DNA of 5,967 nucleotides from Brevibacterium picturae (lineage in GTDB: Bacteria > Actinomycetota > Actinomycetes > Actinomycetales > Brevibacteriaceae), in NCBI RefSeq assembly GCF_030453725.1, contig NZ_JAKDJU010000175.1, positions 1-5,967 of the forward strand, read 5' to 3'. The translations under genes were made by a program, and so were the position numbers. Under the pieces are notes generated by a model. It worked only from the letters and a program-made list of their open reading frames with translations. It ran no database searches and was not told the origin of the DNA. Position 1 is the stretch's first letter; the number at the start of each line of letters is the position of its first letter. Positions 1 through 5,327 of the stretch are shown here, in pieces.

Positions 1-306
1 TCGGCGGATTCTGCAGCCATCGATCCCACCGGCAAATGGACGTCTCCTGAAGCCGGAGATCCGTTCCTCGAGTTCTCCGAGGACGGACAGGTGACGGGTT
101 CCGACGGTTGCAATCGCATCCAGACAACGTGGGAAGTCGACGGGGACAAAATCCTCATCACTCCGTTCACCACAACACAGAAGGCATGTGCCGGGGTCGA
201 CATGTGGCTGTCCGAGGCATCATCGGCAACAATCGAAGGCAATGTCATGAAGGTTGCTGATTCCAGCGGGAAAGTCGTCGGTGGATTGGAGAAGGAAGCC
301 AAATGA
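1..306 (+). CDS. META/HslJ-like domain protein, 5' truncated by window edge
   Basis: The reading frame is open from base 1 to the TGA at 304-306, giving about 101 visible residues; the true start lies upstream of the window. The visible part carries the signature of the META domain (the HslJ-like small beta-rich fold): a G-x-W near residue 13, then GSDGCNR at 33-39, a TTQKAC segment at 58-63, and an alternating hydrophobic C-terminus. Cysteines at residues 37 and 63 match the two positions commonly cysteine in META proteins, where they could form a disulfide. The first dozen residues (Ser/Ala/Asp-rich) resemble a linker after a signal peptide or lipobox, so an exported or lipid-anchored protein is plausible, but that part is not visible. 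META proteins have no firmly established biochemical activity. The gene overlaps the next one by ATGA and is its paralogue. Family assignment is fairly sure; function is unknown. Confidence 0.8.
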   Translation, partial: SADSAAIDPTGKWTSPEAGDPFLEFSEDGQVTGSDGCNRIQTTWEVDGDKILITPFTTTQKACAGVDMWLSEASSATIEGNVMKVADSSGKVVGGLEKEAK

Positions 307-623
307 CCAACTCAGTCAACGGCAGATGGGCCAGCTCCAAGCCGGGGTCCGCAGCATTCCTGAAGATCACGGCCGACGGGTCCCTGACCGGCAGCGACGG
401 AGCCAACCGCATCTCCACCACGTGGTCCAACGATGCTTCAGGGGCGATCGTCGAACCGTTCCTCACCACCCAACGCGCTACTCAGGGCATGGAGAGGTGG
501 GTCGGACGCACACGCCGGGTCGAAGCCGACGGTGACCGGCTCACCGTCTTCGACCAAGCCGGCAACCACCTCGGCGTGCTCAACCGCGCCGACGAAGCTG
601 ACGAACCCGACGAAGGACGATAG
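303..623 (+). CDS. Short META-like domain protein, paralogue of the preceding gene
   Basis: This encodes 106 residues. The ATG at 303 overlaps the upstream stop (ATGA), and a strong ribosome binding site, GGAGAAGGA at 288-296, lies six bases before it, so the start is well supported. No signal peptide or membrane segment is visible, so a cytoplasmic location is likely. By hand alignment it matches the preceding META protein colinearly: G-x-W at 7-9, GSDGANR at 30-36, and TTQRAT at 55-60. I count 28 identities over about 64 aligned columns with one single-residue gap. Both family cysteines are replaced, by Ala at 34 and Thr at 60. The C-terminus is an acidic Asp/Glu-rich tail. It looks like a tandem duplicate of its neighbour that lost the cysteines, perhaps because it stays in the reducing cytoplasm. 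That last step is inference. Function is unknown. Confidence 0.82.
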   Translation: MTNSVNGRWASSKPGSAAFLKITADGSLTGSDGANRISTTWSNDASGAIVEPFLTTQRATQGMERWVGRTRRVEADGDRLTVFDQAGNHLGVLNRADEADEPDEGR

Positions 624-1703
624 ATGGCGGGCGGTCTCTTCGCACTCCTCGACGATGTGGCAGCTCTCGTCAAGCTCTCTGCGGCAAGCCTCGATGATGT
701 CGCCGCGGGCGCATCTCGGACAGGAGTCAAAGCTGCGGGGGTCGTCGTCGACGATGCTGCGGTCACCCCGAAGTTCGTCGCGGGAGTCGACCCGAAGCGG
801 GAACTGCCGATCATCAAACGCATCGCGTTCGGTTCGCTGTTCAACAAGATCGTCATCATCGTGCCGATCATTCTGCTGCTCAGCGAATTCCTTCCATGGC
901 TGCTGACTCCCCTGCTCATGGTCGGCGGCACCTATCTGTGCTTCGAGGGCGCGGAGAAGATCTTCGAGAAGCTCGGGTGGATCGAACACCACGAAGAGCC
1001 GAAGAAGGAATCCAAGCACGGTAAGAAGGATGAGGGCAAGGACGAGAAGAAGATCGTCCGCTCAGCCATCACCACAGATTTCGTGCTCAGCTGCGAGATC
1101 ATGGTGATCTCACTCAACGAGGTCGCCAATGAGGCTCTGCTCCCCCGAGCCATCATCCTCGTCATCGTGGCCCTGGCGATCACGATCGGTGTCTATGGAA
1201 CCGTCGCCCTCATCGTCAAGATGGACGACATCGGCCTGCACATGGCTCAGAAGGAGAAGCCGGGCACGCAGAAGTTCGGACGATTCCTCGTCAAGGCGAT
1301 GCCCAAACTGCTGGGCGGGCTGACGGTTGTCGGCACCTTCGCCATGCTGTGGGTCGGTGGACACATCATCCTCGTCGGCACAGATGAACTCGGCCTCCAC
1401 ATCCTCTACGACTTCGTCCATCACCTGGAAGAACCAGTCGCCGCGGTCGCAGGCGTAGGTGGTTTCCTCGGTTGGCTGGTCAACACATTCTTCTCGCTCA
1501 TCCTCGGCGCCATCTGGGGAAGCATCGTGGCAGGAATCGCCATCGGCATCACTGCCCTGATGAAGTCGGGGAAAGACGACGAAGGCCAGGCAGAAGAACG
1601 GAACAGCGACACCACCGGTCAGAAGGCGCCCGCAGACACGACTGCTGCAGGCGCGGGCGCAGACCACGAGCCCGCTGAAAGCAAGGACTCCTCAGAGAGC
1701 TGA
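624..1703 (+). CDS. DUF808/YedI-family multi-pass membrane protein
   Basis: This encodes 359 residues. The ATG directly follows the upstream TAG (621-623), and GAAGGA at 612-617 gives a six-base spacing. The N-terminal MAGGLFALLDD, the K-LSAASLDDV stretch near 17-26, the KAAGVVVDDAAVTP segment at 36-49 and the I-K-R-I-A-x-G-S-L-x-N-K segment (64-75) are typical of DUF808, the family of E. coli inner-membrane protein YedI. Hydrophobic segments are visible at about 76-106 (one long or two short helices), 175-198, 230-252 and 278-313. The usual family length is near 300 residues. The surplus here comes from a Lys/Glu/Asp-rich loop at about 122-143 and an acidic, Ala/Ser/Thr-rich hydrophilic tail from about 315 to the end. 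The role of the family is not known. Co-transcription with two META-like genes is very likely, so the three may act together at the membrane. The family call is confident. Confidence 0.9.
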   Translation: MAGGLFALLDDVAALVKLSAASLDDVAAGASRTGVKAAGVVVDDAAVTPKFVAGVDPKRELPIIKRIAFGSLFNKIVIIVPIILLLSEFLPWLLTPLLMVGGTYLCFEGAEKIFEKLGWIEHHEEPKKESKHGKKDEGKDEKKIVRSAITTDFVLSCEIMVISLNEVANEALLPRAIILVIVALAITIGVYGTVALIVKMDDIGLHMAQKEKPGTQKFGRFLVKAMPKLLGGLTVVGTFAMLWVGGHIILVGTDELGLHILYDFVHHLEEPVAAVAGVGGFLGWLVNTFFSLILGAIWGSIVAGIAIGITALMKSGKDDEGQAEERNSDTTGQKAPADTTAAGAGADHEPAESKDSSES

Positions 1704-1712
1704 GCAATATCG

Positions 1713-1730
1713 GTCTGCTTCGTGGCGGAC
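1713..1730. terminator. Weak hairpin between convergent genes, possible terminator
   Basis: In the 34-bp gap between the convergent stop codons, GTCTGC at 1713-1718 can pair with GCGGAC at 1725-1730 (six pairs including one G-U) around a six-base loop. There is no T-tract on either side. It is the only inverted repeat I see in the gap, so it may help end transcription from one or both directions. On sequence alone it is a poor intrinsic terminator. Confidence 0.22.
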
Positions 1731-1737
1731 GTTCGGG

Positions 1738-2586
1738 TCAGCGATCTGCGAAGGTCTTCTTCGGCTTGCCGGGAACGATCATGGGTGCTCCTGTGACGGG
1801 GTCGTCGATGACAGAGCAGTCGATGCCGAAGACCTGCTGGACAAGCTCGGTCGTGATGATCTCGGCCGGTGCCCCCTGGGCGACGATTCCACCGTTCTTC
1901 ATCGCGATGATCTCATCGGCGTATCGGCAGGCCTGGTTGAGGTCATGGAGGACGGCGACAAGCGTGTGGCCGTGTTCGTGGTTCAACTGTGCGAACAGGT
2001 CGAGGAGTTCGATCTGGAAGGCGAGGTCGAGGAACGTCGTGGGCTCATCGAGCAGCATCAGCGGCGTCTCCTGTGCCAGGACCATGGCCACCCACACCCG
2101 CTGCCGTTGACCGCCGGAGAGCTCATCGACCTGCCGGGCGGAGAGCTCCTCGGTGTTGGTCGCACGCAGTGCCGAGAGCACGGCGGTTTCGTCCTGGTCT
2201 GTCCACTGCTTGAGGAACGACTGGTGCGGGTGTCGTCCGCGCGCCACGAGCTCCCCCACCGTGATGCCGTCGGGGGCGATCGACGTCTGCGGCAGCAGAC
2301 CCAACCGCTTGGCGATCTGCTTCGTCTTCAACTTCGCAATATTGCCTCCGTCGAGGAGCACCGAGCCCTTCGCGGGAGTCATCAGTCGAGCCAGGGCACG
2401 CAGCAGAGTCGACTTTCCGCAGGCGTTGGGGCCGACGATGACGGTGAACTTGCCCGGCGCGATCTCGACGTCGAGGTCGGTGATGACCTGCCGGTGGTCG
2501 TAGGCCAGATCGAGATCGTGGGCGGCGAGTTGTGACGTGCCCGCAGCAGTGGCCGTGCCGAAGTTCGTGACTGGTGGAATGCTCAT
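1738..2586 (-). CDS. fepC: Iron-siderophore ABC transporter ATP-binding protein (FepC/FecE type)
   Basis: This is the 282-residue cytoplasmic ATPase that powers import through the two FecCD-type permeases encoded just upstream. All ABC elements are present: Walker A GPNACGKST at 52-60, Q-loop Gln100, signature LSGGQ at 156-160, Walker B LMLLDEP at 176-182 with the catalytic Glu181, a D-loop with FLD at 185-187, and the switch His214. The GRHPHQ motif at 117-122 and the terminal DPVTGAPMIVP segment are typical of the FepC/FecE siderophore, heme and B12 subgroup. An in-frame ATG at 2643 would add 19 residues. I chose the ATG at 2586 because it overlaps the permease stop (ATGA, 2583-2586), has GGAAGG at 2591-2596 upstream, and gives the normal family length. 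The symbol reflects subgroup and gene order; the transported ligand is not known. Confidence 0.93.
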   Translation of the reverse strand: MSIPPVTNFGTATAAGTSQLAAHDLDLAYDHRQVITDLDVEIAPGKFTVIVGPNACGKSTLLRALARLMTPAKGSVLLDGGNIAKLKTKQIAKRLGLLPQTSIAPDGITVGELVARGRHPHQSFLKQWTDQDETAVLSALRATNTEELSARQVDELSGGQRQRVWVAMVLAQETPLMLLDEPTTFLDLAFQIELLDLFAQLNHEHGHTLVAVLHDLNQACRYADEIIAMKNGGIVAQGAPAEIITTELVQQVFGIDCSVIDDPVTGAPMIVPGKPKKTFADR

Positions 2587-3689
2587 TGTGCCTTCCGAGC
2601 TTCTTGGATGAGGAGCCAGATCAGGTAGATGCCGCCGATGCACACGGTGACGACTCCGACGGGAAGTTGAGTATCGCCCAAGGCGTGTTGGGCGATGAGA
2701 TCGGCGGCGACGAGCAGCAGGGCTCCGACTGCCGCAGCAGAGAGCAGACTGGTGCCCTGAGCCTTCGCGATCCTGCGCCCGATCTGCGGGGCGGCCAGTG
2801 CGACGAAGGCGATCGGTCCGGCAGCAGCCGTGACCACGGCAACGAGGGCCACGGCAACGAGGATGAGGCCGGCTCGCACGGGTTCATTGCGCACACCTAA
2901 TGCTTTGGCGGTGTCATCCCCGAGTTCCAGGATTCCCAGGCCGCGAGAGAAGAGTCCACAGCCCACCCCCAATAGGACCGTGCCGATGGCCGCCGGTAAC
3001 AGGGTCGACCAGCCCATTCCGTTCAGTGTTCCGGCCCCCCATGTCGCTGCGGCCATGGCGAGGTCGAGATCAGCGCGCATGATCAGCCAGGTGTTGAAGG
3101 CATTGAGCATCGCGGTCAGGGCGATGCCGACGATGATGAGCCGGAAGCCCTGAACTCCGCCCTTCCATGTCAGCAGGTAGACCACGATGGCCGTCAGGAG
3201 GCCGCCGATGATCGCACCGAACGCGGTGGAGATGAAGCTGGAGCCGAAGACGATGATGGTGACGATGCCGCCGGTGTAGGCACCCGTGGAGAAGCCGATG
3301 ATGTCGGGGCTGCCCAAGGGGTTGCGGGTCAGAGACTGGAAGACCGCGCCGGACACGCCCAGACCGGCGCCGAGGACGATTCCGGCGATGATGCGCGGTG
3401 CCCGCCATTCGCCGACGACGGTGTTGACGATGCGTTTGTCGGCCTGGCCGAACAGTCCTTGGAAAACTTCAGCGGGAGTCAGTGAGAACTCTCCGAGTAG
3501 CAGCCCCACGAACCCGCAGCTCAGTGCCAGAAGTGTGACGATGCCGGCTGTGAGAACGACTCGCAGATCGATGCGCACGCCCAATGCCCGCAGCATGGGA
3601 CGACCGAAGTTGACCCGCTCCCCCGGCAGGACACGCTGGCCGGGAACGAACTCGGTGGTGTCACCGATCGGTGAGTTCGAGGATTTCAC
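2583..3689 (-). CDS. fepG: Iron-siderophore ABC transporter permease (FepG type, FecCD family)
   Basis: This is a 368-residue integral membrane permease, the second of two that should form the heterodimeric channel. FecCD-family landmarks appear in order: RAPRIIAGIVLGAGL at 96-110, RNPLGSPDIIG at 122-132, LGDDTAKALGV (the cytoplasmic ATPase-coupling segment) at 256-266, GPIAFVALAAPQIGR at 291-305, and LPVGVVTVCIGGIYL near the C-terminus. About nine to ten hydrophobic helices are visible, starting near residue 43. I start it at the GTG at 3689, which overlaps the stop of the upstream permease (GTGA, 3686-3689) and has AGAAGG about ten bases upstream. A longer in-frame reading back to an ATG at 3857 would run 56 residues into the upstream gene with a Cys/Arg-rich sequence unlike the family. 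The roughly 40-residue hydrophilic N-terminus makes it slightly long. Confidence 0.92.
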   Translation of the reverse strand: MKSSNSPIGDTTEFVPGQRVLPGERVNFGRPMLRALGVRIDLRVVLTAGIVTLLALSCGFVGLLLGEFSLTPAEVFQGLFGQADKRIVNTVVGEWRAPRIIAGIVLGAGLGVSGAVFQSLTRNPLGSPDIIGFSTGAYTGGIVTIIVFGSSFISTAFGAIIGGLLTAIVVYLLTWKGGVQGFRLIIVGIALTAMLNAFNTWLIMRADLDLAMAAATWGAGTLNGMGWSTLLPAAIGTVLLGVGCGLFSRGLGILELGDDTAKALGVRNEPVRAGLILVAVALVAVVTAAAGPIAFVALAAPQIGRRIAKAQGTSLLSAAAVGALLLVAADLIAQHALGDTQLPVGVVTVCIGGIYLIWLLIQEARKAQ

Positions 3690-4753
3690 AGTCCGCTCGC
3701 CTTCTTTCTGCGCACGAGGGCGATGAGCACCGGTGCACCGACGAAGGCAGTGACGACACCGACCTGCAATTCGCCCGGCTTCATCACCACACGTCCGAGC
3801 ACATCGGAGACCAGCAGCAGTATGGGCGAGAGGATGACGGAGTAGCTTAGGATCCATCTCTGATCGGGGCCGACGATCCAGCGGGCGATATGGGGAATCA
3901 TCAGTCCGATGAACCCGATCGGCCCGGCGGCGGCGGTGGCGCCGCCGGCCAGGAGGGTGACCGCGAGGATGGTGAGGATGCGGGTGCGGTTCACCGAGGT
4001 GCCGAGGCTGGCGGCCAGATCGTCGCCGAGGGCGACCGCGTTGAGCGAGTGCGCCAAGAACAATGCGAGAACGATGCCGACGACGATGAATGGGGCGACT
4101 GCGTAGACGGTGTCGAATCCGCGACCGGCGATGGCTCCGACGTCCCAGGCGCGGAAGGCATCGAATGCTCTTTCGTTCGTGAGGAGGATTCCCTTGGTCA
4201 GTCCGGTCAGCACCGCGGCGACCGCGACTCCGGCCAAGGTCAGGCGGATCGGATCGACGCTGTGATTCCGCCCGGAGGAACCGATGATGTACACGCCTGT
4301 CGTGGCCACGAGGGCACCGAGGAAGGCGAACCAGATATAGCCGTTGATCGAGGTGATCCCGAAGAATCCGATGCCGATGGCCACTGCGAAGGAGGCTCCG
4401 GCGTTGACACCGAGGATGCCCGGATCGGCCAGGGGGTTGCGGGTCAGCGCCTGGATGAGGCCGCCTGCCAGCCCCAGGCCCATCCCGACGAGGATACCGA
4501 GTACAGTCCGGGGCAGGCGCAGCTCCAACACGACCAGCTGATCGTCGCTGCCACTGGGGTCGAAGAACGCCCCGAGAACCTCCGAGACCGGCATATCCCG
4601 GGTGCCGATGGCCAGTGACATCAGCACGACGAGCACCAATGCAAGGACTGCGACGACGAGGCCGACCGCTCGTTTGATCTTGAGAGTTCGTGTCGTCTTC
4701 TGACCGTTCACCGCAGACGGATTCGCCGAGGCTGTGGTGGCGAGACCGGTCAT
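3686..4753 (-). CDS. fepD: Iron-siderophore ABC transporter permease (FepD type, FecCD family)
   Basis: This is a 355-residue membrane permease and the first gene of the importer operon. Family landmarks: RLPRT at 79-83, RNPLADPGILG at 105-115, LGDDLAASLG (ATPase coupling segment) at 242-251, GPIGFIGLMIPHIAR at 277-291, and ELQVGVVTAFVGAPV at 328-342. A hydrophilic N-terminus of about 28 residues precedes the first helix, and the protein ends in a basic RRKK segment. An ATG at 4771 in the same frame would add six residues but has no ribosome binding site. The ATG at 4753 has TAAGGA at 4762-4767 with an eight-base spacer, so it is preferred. The operon order permease, permease, ATPase matches fepDGC; the substrate-binding protein is absent from the window. 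Expression is probably iron-repressed through the box at 4780-4798. The substrate class (ferric siderophore, less likely heme or cobalamin) is inferred from the family and the iron box. Confidence 0.92.
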   Translation of the reverse strand: MTGLATTASANPSAVNGQKTTRTLKIKRAVGLVVAVLALVLVVLMSLAIGTRDMPVSEVLGAFFDPSGSDDQLVVLELRLPRTVLGILVGMGLGLAGGLIQALTRNPLADPGILGVNAGASFAVAIGIGFFGITSINGYIWFAFLGALVATTGVYIIGSSGRNHSVDPIRLTLAGVAVAAVLTGLTKGILLTNERAFDAFRAWDVGAIAGRGFDTVYAVAPFIVVGIVLALFLAHSLNAVALGDDLAASLGTSVNRTRILTILAVTLLAGGATAAAGPIGFIGLMIPHIARWIVGPDQRWILSYSVILSPILLLVSDVLGRVVMKPGELQVGVVTAFVGAPVLIALVRRKKASGL

Positions 4754-4761
4754 CGGAGGGT

Positions 4762-4767
4762 TCCTTA
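4762..4767 (-). promoter_or_regulatory. Ribosome binding site that decides the fepD start
   Basis: On the minus strand TAAGGA is followed by eight bases and then the ATG at 4753. The alternative ATG at 4771 lies upstream of this site and has no purine-rich Shine-Dalgarno sequence of its own, so the shorter protein is favoured. Confidence 0.65.
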
Positions 4768-4770
4768 GCA

Positions 4771-4808
4771 TCGACTAATTAAGGGCAGGCTAACCACAAT
4801 CTAGTCGA
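4771..4808. repeat. 7-bp inverted repeat flanking the iron box
   Basis: TCGACTA at 4771-4777 and TAGTCGA at 4802-4808 are perfect inverted copies with 24 bases between them. Their centre (4789.5) almost coincides with the centre of the iron box (4789). The right arm overlaps the proposed -10 hexamer. It could be an outer operator element, a binding site for a second regulator, or a small hairpin in any transcript reading through from sufE. It could also be coincidence. Confidence 0.5.
4780..4798. promoter_or_regulatory. Candidate DtxR/IdeR-type iron box (operator)
   Basis: The 19-mer at 4780-4798 matches 14 of 19 positions of the known DtxR/IdeR consensus TTAGGTTAGGCTAACCTAA, including an unbroken GGCTAACC at 4788-4795. 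It lies in the gap upstream of fepD, immediately downstream of the proposed -10 hexamer. An Fe(II)-loaded repressor bound there would block transcription. This is the standard arrangement for actinobacterial siderophore-uptake operons and fits the genes it precedes. The left half is degenerate (5 of 8 matches), so affinity may be moderate. Confidence 0.72.
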
Positions 4809-4826
4809 AAACCTCGGCTCATCCAA
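4798..4826 (-). promoter_or_regulatory. Candidate sigma-70-type promoter for the importer operon
   Basis: Reading the minus strand, TTGGAT (4826-4821) and TAGATT (4803-4798) are separated by exactly 17 bases. They match the -35 and -10 consensus at three and four of six positions. The start site would fall near 4790, inside the iron box, leaving a leader of roughly 35-40 bases to the preferred fepD ATG. The spacing and its register with the operator support it; the hexamers alone are weak. Confidence 0.5.
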
Positions 4827-4838
4827 ACGATTTCCCGA

Positions 4839-5327
4839 TCATCGCCCTGTGATCTTGCCGATCCTCTCGGAGGTCTGACGCTGGATCCTCGACAGCATTC
4901 CGCTCATCCCCCGCAACCGCAGCGGGCTGACGATCTCGGTCATCGACAGACGCAGGGGCAGGTCAGCAGGGATGGACAGAACCACCTCGGCGCTCTGGCC
5001 GTTCAGCCCTTCATGGAGGATTCCGGCGAATCCACGAGTTGTCGGCGCCTCGGGAGGGGCGGAGAAGTGCAGCCTGACAATCGCCTCATCCCCCTGCTCG
5101 GGATTCTCGACCTCGGTGACAAGGAAGATCGGTGACTGGCATTCGGGCACCTGTTCGAGCAGCTCCGGGTGATCGCTGTAGCGCGGTGGCAGCTCGGGCA
5201 GGTCCGAGGCAAGTTCGAGCAGCAGCTGCAGTCGGTCGCTGGAATCCGTCTCGGCGAAGTCAGTGACGATGTCGGCCAGACTCTGCGGCAGATCCGAAGT
5301 GTCAGGGGTGTCTGTGTGGGCAGTCAT
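4839..5327 (-). CDS. sufE: SufE-family sulfur acceptor protein for Fe-S cluster assembly
   Basis: This is a 162-residue cytosolic protein of the SufE/CsdE family, which accepts persulfide sulfur from a SufS-type cysteine desulfurase and passes it to the scaffold. The motif VPECQSPIFL at 60-69 contains the expected sulfur-accepting Cys63, at the position of the catalytic cysteine loop in SufE. Other family features are the LPELP...Y stretch before it, the STHINGE-free but typical RGFAGILHEGLNG segment at 98-110, and the LSMTEIVSPLRLRGM segment at 127-141. I start it at the ATG at 5327, which overlaps the sulfurtransferase stop (TGATG, one shared base) and has GAGGTG at 5339-5344. A longer reading from 5393 begins with an Arg-rich sequence inside the upstream gene. 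The 5' acidic region makes it somewhat longer than E. coli SufE. A sulfurtransferase-SufE pair is a recurrent actinobacterial arrangement (for example sseA with its SufE-like neighbour in mycobacteria). Confidence 0.92.
   Translation of the reverse strand: MTAHTDTPDTSDLPQSLADIVTDFAETDSSDRLQLLLELASDLPELPPRYSDHPELLEQVPECQSPIFLVTEVENPEQGDEAIVRLHFSAPPEAPTTRGFAGILHEGLNGQSAEVVLSIPADLPLRLSMTEIVSPLRLRGMSGMLSRIQRQTSERIGKITGR

Noticed and set aside
438..1019. Antisense frame of 193 codons across the second META gene and the start of DUF808
   Set aside because: It has no ribosome binding site or recognisable motif, and its composition mirrors the codons of the real genes on the other strand.
2336..2345. 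Perfect 10-bp palindrome GCAATATTGC
   Set aside because: It sits inside the ATPase coding sequence and is explained by ordinary codons (Gly-Asn-Ile-Ala). It has no partner sites and no promoter context.
3690..3857. Possible 56-residue N-terminal extension of the second permease
   Set aside because: It would overlap most of the C-terminal region of the first permease, is Cys/Arg-rich unlike FecCD proteins, and the GTGA-coupled start explains the gene better.
3890..4618. A 242-codon open frame on the + strand opposite the first permease
   Set aside because: Its product is an Asp/Glu/Gly/Arg-rich sequence without any recognisable domain and lies wholly antisense to a well-supported permease. 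This is the usual shadow frame of high-GC coding DNA.
4828..4844. Short CGAT/ATCG inverted repeat after sufE as a terminator
   Set aside because: The stem is only four pairs with no T-tract, too weak to call an intrinsic terminator.
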